From Gemmatimonadales bacterium UBA2989 (GTDB lineage Bacteria > Gemmatimonadota > Gemmatimonadetes > Longimicrobiales > Gaopeijiaceae), in assembly GCA_002346625.1 (NCBI GenBank), contig DEAF01000010.1, forward strand, positions 1 to 64,000: 64,000 bases of DNA, read 5' to 3'. Below the pieces are notes generated by a model. The model was not told the origin of the DNA. It saw nothing but the letters and a program-made list of their open reading frames with translations, and did no database searches. Numbering within the stretch: the first letter of the stretch is position 1; each line of letters begins with the position of its first letter. Shown piece after piece: positions 10,694 through 19,665 of this stretch. Position numbers and translations under genes: made by a program.

Positions 10694-11722
10694 ATGGATT
10701 TCATGACACCAACAACGCAAACAGTTAGCCAAGAAAAAGAACTTAAGTTGCTTGAGCGTGGGGCTATAGTAGCTGAAAATCTCAGGCACGAAATAGCAAA
10801 AAAAATCGTTGGCCAGGAGGAAGTAGTAGAAGGAATGCTGACCGCCCTCCTCGCTAATGGCCATGTTTTGTTGGTTGGTGTTCCGGGATTGGCTAAAACA
10901 CTCTTGATATCAACTCTTTCTGAAGCTTTGGATCTGAATTTCAGCCGTATTCAATTCACTCCTGATCTTATGCCGACTGATATAACTGGAACTGAAGTTA
11001 TTGAGGAAGATCGCTCTACTGGACGGAGGGTATTCCGATTTGTTAGAGGGCCAATTTTTGCTAACATAGTTCTAGCAGATGAGATCAATAGAACTCCACC
11101 GAAAACCCAGGCTGCCCTACTTCAAGCAATGCAGGAACGGGAGGTAACGGCCGTAGGAAATACTTATAACCTGGACGCACCTTTCTTTGTGTTAGCTACA
11201 CAGAATCCGATTGAACAGGAAGGCACTTATCCTCTGCCTGAAGCTCAACTTGATCGATTTATGCTCGAATTGCCTATTGGTTATCCATCTAAGAATGAAG
11301 AAGAAGAAATCGCCATGAAAACAACGGGAGAAGATGATCAGTATATCCAACCCATTGTATCCTCTAATGAACTTATAGAACTACAACACCTGGTTAGGAA
11401 AGTGCCGGCACCCCCCTCTCTAGTATCCTTTGCAGTACACCTCGCCCGTTCTACTAGGCCGGGATTAGAGGAGACCGCATCAGTAGCTCAACGTTATGTG
11501 AGCTGGGGGAGCGGACCACGAGCTTCTCAGTATCTCATTCTTGGAGCGAAAGCTCGTGCAGCTTCTCGTGGTGATCCTATCCCTTCTTATGACGATGTTC
11601 GTGCAGTAGCACCTACTGTTCTAGCACATCGTATAGTACTCAACTTCGAAGCCGAAGCAGATGGACGTAAAACCCGAGATGTGATAGCAGAGCTGTTAGA
11701 TGAAAAAGGAGAATGGAGATAA
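10694..11722 (+). CDS. MoxR-type AAA+ ATPase
   Basis: A 342-residue MoxR family ATPase. Walker A is GVPGLAKT at 62-69, Walker B is VLADEINR near 130-137, and the ATQNPIEQEGTYPLPEAQLDRF sensor region typical of MoxR proteins follows. These ATPases usually act as chaperones with von Willebrand factor A and DUF58 proteins encoded next door; here the next gene is a CorC-like protein, so its partners must be elsewhere. ATGs at 10694 and 10703 are both possible starts. Confidence 0.9.
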   Translation: MDFMTPTTQTVSQEKELKLLERGAIVAENLRHEIAKKIVGQEEVVEGMLTALLANGHVLLVGVPGLAKTLLISTLSEALDLNFSRIQFTPDLMPTDITGTEVIEEDRSTGRRVFRFVRGPIFANIVLADEINRTPPKTQAALLQAMQEREVTAVGNTYNLDAPFFVLATQNPIEQEGTYPLPEAQLDRFMLELPIGYPSKNEEEEIAMKTTGEDDQYIQPIVSSNELIELQHLVRKVPAPPSLVSFAVHLARSTRPGLEETASVAQRYVSWGSGPRASQYLILGAKARAASRGDPIPSYDDVRAVAPTVLAHRIVLNFEAEADGRKTRDVIAELLDEKGEWR

Positions 11723-11771
11723 TCATCAATAATGATATCCTCATTCAATCCCTGAACAACTTAGGTAACAC

Positions 11772-13028
11772 ATGATTTGGATACTGTTAATTGTAGCGGT
11801 ATTCTCGCTACTTTCCTCAGCGTTACTTTCCGCAGCAGAAACCGCTGTATTTACTATAGGATATTCACGACTAAGGACCCTGGAAGAAGAAGGATTCCAG
11901 GGCTCTAAAGCACTTGCAGACTTACGAGTTATGCCAGAGTCAGCAAGATTTTCCTTACTAATACTCAATACTATTTTAAATACTGTATCAGTAGGTTTAT
12001 CTGTTACTATAGGAATACTGATAACAGATACACCTGGTGGGCTGCTCGGAATCTTGATAGGTGTTATAGCAGTTGTAATTATAGGAGAAATAATACCACG
12101 ATTTTTAGCCACAAAGCGTCCCCTGCGCTTGGCATTGAGCACTGCCCATCTCTTGATTTTCATTGAGAGAACTCTCAATAAGATTATTAATCCAATAGAT
12201 CAATTGACCGATTTGATATTCAGCAGTAAAAATGATAAAGAAACTACAAATGATGAACGTGACGTCAGAGAAATAACTGAATTAGGGCAAAAAGAAGGGT
12301 TAGTGGGAATAGAAGAGCACATCCTTGTAGAAAGAGCTTTTCATTTAGACGAACTTACAGCATGGGATGTCATGACTCCCAGAGTTGATATCTTCGCCTG
12401 GAAAGATTCCCTGACCCTAAAAGAAATCATAGACGAATTAGAAACAGTTCCATATTCTCGAGTTCCAGTATATAGAGAAACTACTGATGATATATCAGGA
12501 ATCCTATACGTTCGTGAGGCCTATGAGAATTACGTAGCAGGCCGCACCTCTATGACTCTCTCCCAGCTATCCCAGGATCCAATTTTTGTCCCGGGATCAC
12601 TACCTCTGACACAACTACTCCGACAATTTCAAAATAGACGAATACATATGGGTATCGTTGCCGATGAGTTTGGAGGAACGGATGGACTAGCAACCCTTGA
12701 AGACATACTTGAGGAATTAGTAGGTGATATAGTCGACGAAACTGACCCGGACAACCAAGATATCCTTCACATATCACGTACCGAAATCGAAGCGGCGGGT
12801 AGTATTGATGTCCGAGATATTAAATACATATTCAACATAGCATTTCCACAACTCGACAACCGATCCCTCAATGGATTTATTCTCGAAGAGTTAGGATATG
12901 TGCCCAAAGTACAGGAAACATTCAAGTCTGGTGGATTGCAGGTCAAAATCCTTGAAGCCTCTGATACACAGGTAACCCGTGCTCTTCTTACAAAACTACC
13001 CTCAAAAAACTCAGAAGAGATAACCTGA
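11772..13028 (+). CDS. CorC/HlyC-type CBS-domain membrane protein
   Basis: A 418-residue protein with an N-terminal DUF21/CNNM membrane domain (four hydrophobic helices within about 1-140), a linker, a CBS pair (about 200-320, with MTPRVDIFAW and FVPGSLPLTQLL) and a C-terminal CorC_HlyC domain (about 335-415, with DEFGGTDGLATLEDILEELVG just before it). Relatives are linked to magnesium or other cation efflux and sensing; the older hemolysin name is misleading. It follows moxR by 49 bases on the same strand. Confidence 0.9.
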   Translation: MIWILLIVAVFSLLSSALLSAAETAVFTIGYSRLRTLEEEGFQGSKALADLRVMPESARFSLLILNTILNTVSVGLSVTIGILITDTPGGLLGILIGVIAVVIIGEIIPRFLATKRPLRLALSTAHLLIFIERTLNKIINPIDQLTDLIFSSKNDKETTNDERDVREITELGQKEGLVGIEEHILVERAFHLDELTAWDVMTPRVDIFAWKDSLTLKEIIDELETVPYSRVPVYRETTDDISGILYVREAYENYVAGRTSMTLSQLSQDPIFVPGSLPLTQLLRQFQNRRIHMGIVADEFGGTDGLATLEDILEELVGDIVDETDPDNQDILHISRTEIEAAGSIDVRDIKYIFNIAFPQLDNRSLNGFILEELGYVPKVQETFKSGGLQVKILEASDTQVTRALLTKLPSKNSEEIT

Positions 13029-13035
13029 CTTCCCT

Positions 13036-13665
13036 ATGGCCATCATCTTACCATTCAAGGGAAAGCAACCTAACATCGCCAGTACTGCCTTTATCGCTCC
13101 TAACGCTGTTCTCGTTGGAGATGTCACTATCGGTGAAGAGGCCAGCATCTGGTTCGGTGCAGTACTTCGTGGAGACGATCCTGATAACGGTATTATTATC
13201 GGGGCAGGTTCTAGCATACAAGACAACTGCGTGATACACGTAGGTGGATGGGGTGAAACTCGAATAGGTGAACAAGTTACGATAGGACATGGAGCCAAGT
13301 TAGAAAGTTGCGAGATAGGAGATAGGACTGTAGTAGGAATGAACTCAGTCATTCTTCAAAATGCCCGTATTGGTATAGAATGCGTGATAGGAGCAAACTC
13401 AGTAGTCCTAGAAAAATCTGATATACCTAATCGCAGCTTGGTAGTGGGTGCACCAGGAGTAATAAAACGTACTCTTGATGAAAATTCAGATTGGATAGCA
13501 CGAGGAGGCACTCACTATATTAATCTATCAAGAGAATACCTAGAACAAGGTCTGGGGCAACCTGAAACCACTCTTTGTGAGCTTTGCGGAGGCCCTTTAC
13601 TAGAACGTCACTGCAAGATCATCTGCTTGTCCTGCGGATATCAAAGGGACTGTTCAGATCCATAG
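13036..13665 (+). CDS. Gamma-carbonic-anhydrase-like left-handed beta-helix protein with C-terminal zinc ribbon
   Basis: Residues 1 to about 170 form the hexapeptide-repeat left-handed beta-helix of the gamma carbonic anhydrase/YrdA family. Two of the three usual metal-binding histidines are seen (in DNCVIHVGG and VTIGHGAKLE), but the third, normally in an LHGC motif, is Glu (codon 13303-13305, KLESCEIGD). Residues about 180-205 add two CxxC pairs (CELC and CLSC) plus other cysteines, a likely zinc ribbon not present in plain family members, which end near 170-180 residues. It starts seven bases after the CorC-like gene stop. Carbonic anhydrase activity is doubtful. Confidence 0.85.
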   Translation: MAIILPFKGKQPNIASTAFIAPNAVLVGDVTIGEEASIWFGAVLRGDDPDNGIIIGAGSSIQDNCVIHVGGWGETRIGEQVTIGHGAKLESCEIGDRTVVGMNSVILQNARIGIECVIGANSVVLEKSDIPNRSLVVGAPGVIKRTLDENSDWIARGGTHYINLSREYLEQGLGQPETTLCELCGGPLLERHCKIICLSCGYQRDCSDP

Positions 13666-13676
13666 ACTAGCTGTTT

Positions 13677-14657
13677 TCAGTATTGGAATTCAGTTTTACT
13701 ATCCTCATCTTGTGTTACAAGCCATAGGGGTTTAGCACTTACAGCTTGTACACTGGGAGTCAACCAAGGACTCAGCCATAAAACAGTTGCTGTTAATAGA
13801 ATAATAAAAGTTGCTATTAAGCTTCCCTCTGGGCCAAAAACGCCACCTCCGAGCCAGTCTGGGCCCAAGCTAACCGCTTCATAGAATGGTGCATCCATCA
13901 ATTCAAGGCCACTTACTGGAACATCTGCAATATATCCGTGAGCCCAGTTCCATCCCAAATGCGCACCCGTGGCCCACCAAAGACTACCAGTACGTATATA
14001 TACAACCCCCAGCAGTATGCCAGCTGATATCAAATTCAGCATAGCAATACCAGTCAATCCAGGATTGCTAATATGAAGAAAACCAAAAACTACCGAAGTA
14101 ACAAATATCGCCCATGCTGGGCCAAAGAACTCTGCAAGTGCTTGGAGAGGATAGCCCCTCAAGAAAGCTTCTTCCGCCGCAGCTGGAAGTGCTAGAAAAA
14201 TGAGAGCGGCCCCTCCTTGTATGAACCAATCTGACCAAACTCCAGGTTCTTGATGCCAACTCAAACCACCACTTAATACCATTAGTATTACAACCACCAG
14301 CCCTAATAAGATACCAAACCCGAGTCCAGTAAAAGTTTCAATTAAAGAAACTCGATGCACATAAAAACCAAGAGCAGAAAAACCCCTCCCATCCTTAGAT
14401 AGCAATATGTAACCACTGACTAGAGAACCGATCAACATAGCCCCAGAACTAATAAGGGCAGACGTACGGTAATAATTTTCATTAAACTGAAGAAAATCCT
14501 CTACCGCAAACCCTTTGGCAGCTAAAAAAACCTCCGTAGCAAGAAATCCAAGCATCTGGATTAATGATGTCAAAAGAATCGTAATCACAAAAAACAATAA
14601 TATGCGCCATACGAGGCCAAGCCTGCCATCTTTACTCTTTAGTATATTTTCAATCAT
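13677..14657 (-). CDS. CPBP-family intramembrane metalloprotease
   Basis: A 326-residue membrane protein with about eight hydrophobic helices and the CPBP (Abi/CAAX protease-like) motifs: EEAFLRG near residue 163, FGFLHI near 190 and HLGWNWAHG near 230. These supply the paired glutamates and histidines of the putative metal site. Substrates of bacterial CPBP proteins are mostly unknown; proposals include CAAX-like processing and bacteriocin self-immunity. Its start overlaps the RNA methyltransferase stop by four bases, so the two are co-translated. It converges with the carbonic-anhydrase-like gene with only 11 bases between. Confidence 0.88.
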   Translation of the reverse strand: MIENILKSKDGRLGLVWRILLFFVITILLTSLIQMLGFLATEVFLAAKGFAVEDFLQFNENYYRTSALISSGAMLIGSLVSGYILLSKDGRGFSALGFYVHRVSLIETFTGLGFGILLGLVVVILMVLSGGLSWHQEPGVWSDWFIQGGAALIFLALPAAAEEAFLRGYPLQALAEFFGPAWAIFVTSVVFGFLHISNPGLTGIAMLNLISAGILLGVVYIRTGSLWWATGAHLGWNWAHGYIADVPVSGLELMDAPFYEAVSLGPDWLGGGVFGPEGSLIATFIILLTATVLWLSPWLTPSVQAVSAKPLWLVTQDEDSKTEFQY

Positions 14658-15430
14658 CTCACTTGTGTCGTAAGAGCGTAGAGAAGGATTGAGCCTGCCA
14701 CGCCGACATTAAAAGATTCCAAGCCTAAGTCCATGGGGATAGCGATCCTGTGAGTAGCAGATGATAAAATTTCCGATCTTAGACCAGCCCCCTCATTCCC
14801 TACTACCAAAGCCCAAGGCAGGGCAGGTATAACTTCGCTAACATCCTGCCCATCAGAATCTGCAACTATAATTTTGACTTTATTGTTAGATAACCATGTA
14901 TATACTTCATCCCATGGGGCCGGAACAATATCAACGTGAAAAATAGCACCGGATGAGGCTCTTACAGTTTTAGAATTCCAAGGATCCACAGATCCATCCA
15001 AAGCAATCAACAGTGAAACCCCAAATCCTCTTGCAGTTCGAATAAGGGTTCCGAAATTCCCAGGATCTTGTATCCCATCAAGAATCATAACTCGTTGATT
15101 TGACAATCCTGAAAATTCTAAGAGTTTCTGCTTAGGCTCTTCACATACGAGAAGAACTCCTTGCGGATGTTCAGTGGACGCTAATTTATCAAAGTTATAG
15201 TCATCAACTTCTTCACTGATTATTCCCCGATTAGAGATTTCAATTGCTAGATCCCTGCCTGCTTTAGTGTTCAAAAGCCTAGGAGAGCAAACCACGAATC
15301 GGAACTTAATATCTGATATGAGTGCTTCACTTACACAGCGCACCCCTTCCACCAAAACAAGACTTTCCCGTAGTCGGCCTTTACGAGCTTTTAGACGCTC
15401 TATGAGCATTTTTTTATTCTTAGTCAGCAT
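14654..15430 (-). CDS. SpoU/TrmH-family RNA 2'-O-methyltransferase
   Basis: A 258-residue protein with an N-terminal substrate-binding region (about 1-95) and a SPOUT methyltransferase domain with motifs MILDGIQDPGNFGTLIRTA (about 109-127), WALVVGNEGAGL (about 204-215) and the C-terminal SFNVGVAGSILLYAL knot segment. This matches the RlmB/TsnR group that methylates ribose in 23S rRNA; which nucleotide cannot be told. First gene of a two-gene minus-strand unit with the CPBP protease. Confidence 0.9.
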   Translation of the reverse strand: MLTKNKKMLIERLKARKGRLRESLVLVEGVRCVSEALISDIKFRFVVCSPRLLNTKAGRDLAIEISNRGIISEEVDDYNFDKLASTEHPQGVLLVCEEPKQKLLEFSGLSNQRVMILDGIQDPGNFGTLIRTARGFGVSLLIALDGSVDPWNSKTVRASSGAIFHVDIVPAPWDEVYTWLSNNKVKIIVADSDGQDVSEVIPALPWALVVGNEGAGLRSEILSSATHRIAIPMDLGLESFNVGVAGSILLYALTTQVR

Positions 15431-15559
15431 AAAATTCTCGACAAAGACCTCTTATCAAAATTAAATGATAAAGATCATCGTGAATACGATAGTATTATCA
15501 TAGATTGATAAGGGATTATTATAAAATACCAACAAAAGCAAATAACATCTTTAATATCA

Positions 15560-16366
15560 ATGGATAAACCAACTCCAGTAGCCTTAACAATTGCTGGAAG
15601 CGACAGCGGTGGTGGTGCAGGAATACAAGCAGACCTTAAAACTTTTCATGCATTTCAAGTTTTTGGATGCAGTGCAGTTACAGCAGTAACTGCTCAGAAC
15701 ACCATCGGCATCGACGCTATACATACCATTCCTGACACAGTGGTTCGTGCTCAGATTGATGCCGTAGCCACCGATTTGTTACCACTAGCCGTAAAGACTG
15801 GCATGCTCGCTAATGCTAATCTGGTTTATACTGTAGCTGAAAGAATACGACACCATAGCCTCAAAAACTACATTCTTGATCCAGTTATGGTGTCCAGCAC
15901 AGGTGATCAAATTCTCGATGAAGAAGCTGTGGAGGTCATGCGTAAAGAATTGATACCACTGGCCACCATGGTCACACCCAACATCCACGAAGCTAGTATA
16001 TTAACCCAGAAACCTCTTGAACATATTGATGATTTTGAAGTTGCAGGTCGAGAGTTACTGAAAATGGGTGCTCAAGCAGCCCTCATAAAAGGAGGACACC
16101 TGAAAGGCAGTGAGGCTGTAGATTTACTTTTGACAGATCAAGGTTGCCGAGTTTGGTCTCGTCCACGCCTTAACATTAGGGCGGGCCATGGTACCGGTTG
16201 TACTCTATCAGCCGCTATAGCTGCAGGATTGGCACTGGGACAAACATTGTTAAATGCGACTGATGCTGGAGTTAACTTCGTCGCTCAGGCCTTGGCATCA
16301 GCCCTCGACCTTGGCACTGGATATAGTCCCATAAATCATTTCAACTCCGCATTTACAAAAAAATAA
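15560..16366 (+). CDS. thiD: Hydroxymethylpyrimidine (phosphate) kinase ThiD
   Basis: A 268-residue ribokinase-fold enzyme that phosphorylates hydroxymethylpyrimidine twice for thiamine synthesis. Family motifs are TIAGSDSGGGAGIQADLKTF (about 10-29), AVKTGMLAN, DPVMVSSTGDQIL and the anion-hole RAGHGTGCTLSAAIAAGLA segment. It is monocistronic by position; the 129-base upstream region shows no TPP riboswitch elements. It supplies the pyrimidine substrate of ThiE at 1443. Confidence 0.95.
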   Translation: MDKPTPVALTIAGSDSGGGAGIQADLKTFHAFQVFGCSAVTAVTAQNTIGIDAIHTIPDTVVRAQIDAVATDLLPLAVKTGMLANANLVYTVAERIRHHSLKNYILDPVMVSSTGDQILDEEAVEVMRKELIPLATMVTPNIHEASILTQKPLEHIDDFEVAGRELLKMGAQAALIKGGHLKGSEAVDLLLTDQGCRVWSRPRLNIRAGHGTGCTLSAAIAAGLALGQTLLNATDAGVNFVAQALASALDLGTGYSPINHFNSAFTKK

Positions 16367-16416
16367 CCCAGTTCAATCCATTATCTGTAATAATACATTT
16401 CTGGCAATATCCCTAA

Positions 16417-16448
16417 TGATATATATGAATGGGAATTCATATATATCA
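16417..16448. repeat. Perfect 14-bp inverted repeat downstream of thiD
   Basis: TGATATATATGAAT (16417-16430), GGGA loop, and the exact reverse complement ATTCATATATATCA (16435-16448). It lies 50 bases after the thiD stop and 190 bases before dnaK. No U-run follows on either strand, so it is a weak candidate for an intrinsic terminator and may instead be a regulatory or structural element. Confidence 0.6.
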
Positions 16449-16477
16449 GTCTAATATGATATCCAGATCCAAGTGGT

Positions 16478-16518
16478 GCCATTTTGACAGTGTGTATAAT
16501 AAAAAACGCCATTTTGAC
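16478..16518 (+). promoter_or_regulatory. Tandem 11-bp direct repeats upstream of dnaK
   Basis: GCCATTTTGAC occurs at 16478-16488 and again at 16508-16518, start-to-start spacing 30 bases, about three helical turns. Each includes a TTGAC(A/T) that could pass for a -35 box, and TATAAT occurs at 16495-16500. There is no CIRCE element. A paired regulator-binding site controlling dnaK is the inference. Confidence 0.4.
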
Positions 16519-16639
16519 TGCTTTTATAAGCTTAATAACGGGCATGAACATTGCATTTGCCATGCCAGAACAATATTCAAAGCAAAATAAATAAACCTCA
16601 TTACATATGAGGCAAAGCTTATAAATAAAAGGAGTAGAC

Positions 16640-18553
16640 ATGGGAAAGGTAATCGGTATAGACCTAGGAACTACCAACTCGGTAGTAGCAGTAATGGAAG
16701 GAGGAGAGCCTGTAGTAATCCCCAATTCAGAGGGTGGACGCACCACACCTTCCGTGGTGGCCTTCACTAAAGAAGGTGAACGTTTAGTAGGTCAAGTCGC
16801 ACGTCGACAAGCCATAACCAATCCGAATAATACCATCTTCTCTATCAAGAGATTTATGGGGCGTAAGGAATCAGAAGTAACTGAAGAACAAAAATTGGTT
16901 CCCTATGACGTGGAAACTGATTCTAAAGGTCTAGTTCAGGTGAAAGCTATAAACGCAGACAAGACTTTCACTCCTCCAGAGCTTTCAGCAATTATCTTGC
17001 AGAAGATGAGGCAGACCGCAGAGGACTATCTGGGTACAAGTGTAGATCAAGCCGTAATCACCGTGCCAGCCTACTTCAATGATGCTCAACGTCAAGCGAC
17101 CAAAGATGCTGGAAAGGTCGCAGGTCTAGAGGTGCTTCGCATTATCAATGAACCTACCGCAGCAGCTCTTGCTTATGGATTAGACAAAAAGACTGATGAA
17201 AAGATAGCTGTTTTCGATCTTGGAGGAGGAACCTACGATATTTCGATACTTGAATTGGGAGAAGGCGTCTTTGAGGTAAAATCCACCAATGGTGACACAC
17301 ATCTGGGTGGTGACGACTTTGATCAAAAGATCATCAACTGGTTAGTCACAGAATTCAAGAAAGATCAAGGGATAGATCTATCCAAAGACGCCATGGCACT
17401 CCAACGTCTCAAGGAAGCTGCCGAAAAAGCTAAAATGGAACTGTCTTCAACTCAACAAACTGATATTAATCTTCCATTTATAACAGCCACACAGGAAGGC
17501 CCCAAACACCTCACATATACACTTACTCGTGCAAAACTCGAGCAACTTGTAGACGACCTTGTACAAAGAACTATTCCTCCAATGAAAAAAGCTCTTGAGG
17601 ACGCAGGGATTAGTCCGTCAGACATTGATGAAATAATTCTTGTAGGCGGTTCTACCAGAATACCTAAGATCCAGGAAATCGTCACTGAGTTTTTTGGGAA
17701 AGACCCTCATAAGGGTGTAAATCCCGATGAGGTCGTTGGTGTGGGAGCTTCCATACAGGCAGGCGTCCTAGCTGGAGATGTTACAGACGTACTATTGCTC
17801 GATGTAACACCCCTGTCACTAGGAATTGAAACACTAGGTGGTGTTATGACAACACTGATAGGCCGAAACACAACAATACCCACAGAGAAGGCTGAGACAT
17901 TCTCAACAGCAGAGGATAATCAAACCACTGTAGAGATACATGTGCTCCAGGGTGAACGGAAAATGGCTATCGATAATAAGACCATCGGCAAGTTCCAGCT
18001 TACTGGAATTCCACCAGCCCCCCGAGGTATGCCCCAAGTAGAAGTAACCTTTGATATCGATGCTAACGGTATTCTTCACGTATCAGCTCAAGATAAAGCA
18101 ACTGGCAAGGAGCAAAAAATACGTATTGAGGCATCAAGTGGATTGAGCGATTCTGAGATCGACAAAATGGTAAAAGATGCTGAAGTACATGCCCAAGAAG
18201 ACGAAGATCGTAGAGAACAAGTAGATTCTCGTAATCAGTTGGACTCTCTGGTATATCAGGTAGAAAAAGATTCAGATGAATGGGGTGACAAGGTGTCTGA
18301 TACTACAAAAGAAAGTCTAAATAAGTCTTTAGAAAACGCCAAGGAATCCCTTAAGGGAGAAGACGTAGGAAGATTAAACTCTGCCCGGGAAGAACTGATG
18401 CATGCATTTAGTGCGGCTGGGCAGGAGATGTATCAATCCCAACAAGCCACCGAATCCGAATCCACTGATGAAAGTGATTCTAATACAGAGGACAACACGA
18501 AAGAGGATGGGGAGGTTATTGAAGCTGATTATGAAATCGTCGACGAGGATTGA
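16640..18553 (+). CDS. dnaK: Chaperone DnaK (Hsp70)
   Basis: A 637-residue Hsp70 with the N-terminal ATPase signatures [14 protein letters not shown] (about 5-18), [14 protein letters not shown] (about 194-207) and the [11 protein letters not shown] segment, a substrate-binding domain from about 390, and an acidic C-terminal tail ending in a form of the conserved [10 protein letters not shown] motif that docks co-chaperones. A good ribosome binding site (AAGGAG) lies seven to twelve bases before the ATG. grpE and dnaJ are not adjacent. The leader holds an unusual inverted repeat and direct repeats (see separate entries). Confidence 0.99.
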   Translation: MGKVIGIDLGTTNSVVAVMEGGEPVVIPNSEGGRTTPSVVAFTKEGERLVGQVARRQAITNPNNTIFSIKRFMGRKESEVTEEQKLVPYDVETDSKGLVQVKAINADKTFTPPELSAIILQKMRQTAEDYLGTSVDQAVITVPAYFNDAQRQATKDAGKVAGLEVLRIINEPTAAALAYGLDKKTDEKIAVFDLGGGTYDISILELGEGVFEVKSTNGDTHLGGDDFDQKIINWLVTEFKKDQGIDLSKDAMALQRLKEAAEKAKMELSSTQQTDINLPFITATQEGPKHLTYTLTRAKLEQLVDDLVQRTIPPMKKALEDAGISPSDIDEIILVGGSTRIPKIQEIVTEFFGKDPHKGVNPDEVVGVGASIQAGVLAGDVTDVLLLDVTPLSLGIETLGGVMTTLIGRNTTIPTEKAETFSTAEDNQTTVEIHVLQGERKMAIDNKTIGKFQLTGIPPAPRGMPQVEVTFDIDANGILHVSAQDKATGKEQKIRIEASSGLSDSEIDKMVKDAEVHAQEDEDRREQVDSRNQLDSLVYQVEKDSDEWGDKVSDTTKESLNKSLENAKESLKGEDVGRLNSAREELMHAFSAAGQEMYQSQQATESESTDESDSNTEDNTKEDGEVIEADYEIVDED

Positions 18554-18579
18554 GGATAGGATGATGATTGATAATAAGT

Positions 18580-19488
18580 ATGTATAAGCAATCATCATTA
18601 AGCACCCTGATAATCATTTTAAGTGCGATTTTAGAACCTGTAACATCGGCTCAAGTAATAAGTCTAGGTGAAGTACTAGAATGGCAATCGCCACCACCTG
18701 ACCATCGTATTTCTTACGGCCCGAATCCATTACAGTTTGGAAACCTTCGCATCCCCTCAGGTAAACGACCATATCCTGTCGTTGTATTCATTCACGGAGG
18801 CTGTTGGTTATCAGAATTCGATATCAAGCATGTTGGCCAAGCTGAAATTGGAATATCCGAAGCTGGTTACGCCGTCTGGAGTATTGAATATAGGAGGCTT
18901 GGCGACGATGGAGGTGGATGGCCAAACACATATCTCGATGTAGGGAAAGGTATAGACTATCTAAGGGAAATCGCAGATTTGCACACCCTAGATCTAAACC
19001 GTGTTGTAGTTGCAGGACATTCCGCAGGAGGATCATTAGCCCTCTGGGCAGCCGCCCGAGTTAAGATTGACAACCAGAGTCCTATATACATTCCAAATCC
19101 ACTTCCTGTACAGGCAGTATTCGCACTGGCACCAGCTGCAGACCTAGAAGCTATTCAGAATCGTGGATCTTGTGGTAATGCAGTGGGGCGCCTCATGGGA
19201 GGGGAACCATCTGATCAGAAAGAAAGGTACCGTGCTGCCTCCCCCATGCAAATCGCTCCTATTTCTGTTCCACAGACACTTATTATCGGCGACCAAGACC
19301 ACGTTTGGGGACCAGTGGGTAGATCCTATTACCACCATGCTGTTGCTTTAGGGGCAGATAATATCCGAATAGTAGATCTTCCCAACTCTGGGCACTTTGA
19401 GATGATATCACCATCTACAACAACCTGGCCATTAGTAATGGCCGCACTCAAAGAAACGTTTGAAAAATCAATTCCACTCGGTAATTAG
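18580..19488 (+). CDS. Secreted alpha/beta hydrolase, carboxylesterase/formamidase-like
   Basis: About 302 residues with a cleavable signal peptide (hydrophobic stretch about 6-20, ending near SAQ). The oxyanion segment VFIHGGCW, nucleophile elbow GHSAGGSLALW, a GDQDHVWGP acid segment and the SGHFEMI histidine form the expected catalytic triad of the BD-FAE/esterase group. Substrate unknown; kynurenine formamidase-like proteins share this layout. A TTG at 18568 closer to a GGATAGG sequence could add four residues; I prefer the ATG. It lies 26 bases after dnaK and may be read through from it. Confidence 0.82.
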   Translation: MYKQSSLSTLIIILSAILEPVTSAQVISLGEVLEWQSPPPDHRISYGPNPLQFGNLRIPSGKRPYPVVVFIHGGCWLSEFDIKHVGQAEIGISEAGYAVWSIEYRRLGDDGGGWPNTYLDVGKGIDYLREIADLHTLDLNRVVVAGHSAGGSLALWAAARVKIDNQSPIYIPNPLPVQAVFALAPAADLEAIQNRGSCGNAVGRLMGGEPSDQKERYRAASPMQIAPISVPQTLIIGDQDHVWGPVGRSYYHHAVALGADNIRIVDLPNSGHFEMISPSTTTWPLVMAALKETFEKSIPLGN

Positions 19489-19665
19489 GACAGTCCGATC
19501 TGATAATATTCCTCAAAAATAGGTTTATTAGGCAACCATAACTAATATGATATGCGTCCAAAACAATTGTTAAGAGCGGATCGTAATCGCCACCTATAGG
19601 GTAATAGAGTTTGGTATTACGGTAGGCTATATGAAATCAATAACAGAAGTAAGGAATTTCCTGAC

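Noticed and set aside
11741..12178. Open frame of 145 codons antisense to the CorC-like gene
   Set aside because: Overlaps a clearly conserved gene and has no motif or ribosome binding site.
15431..15559. Possible TPP riboswitch upstream of thiD
   Set aside because: None of the conserved TPP aptamer segments (CUGAGA, ACCUGA-type) is present; the same holds for the thiE operon.
16519..16639. CIRCE operator or sigma-32 promoter for dnaK
   Set aside because: No TTAGCACTC/GAGTGCTAA inverted repeat and no sigma-32-like boxes were seen.
16381..16767. Open frame of 128 codons on the minus strand across the dnaK start
   Set aside because: Half lies in dnaK and the rest in a repeat-bearing leader; no family or plausible start.
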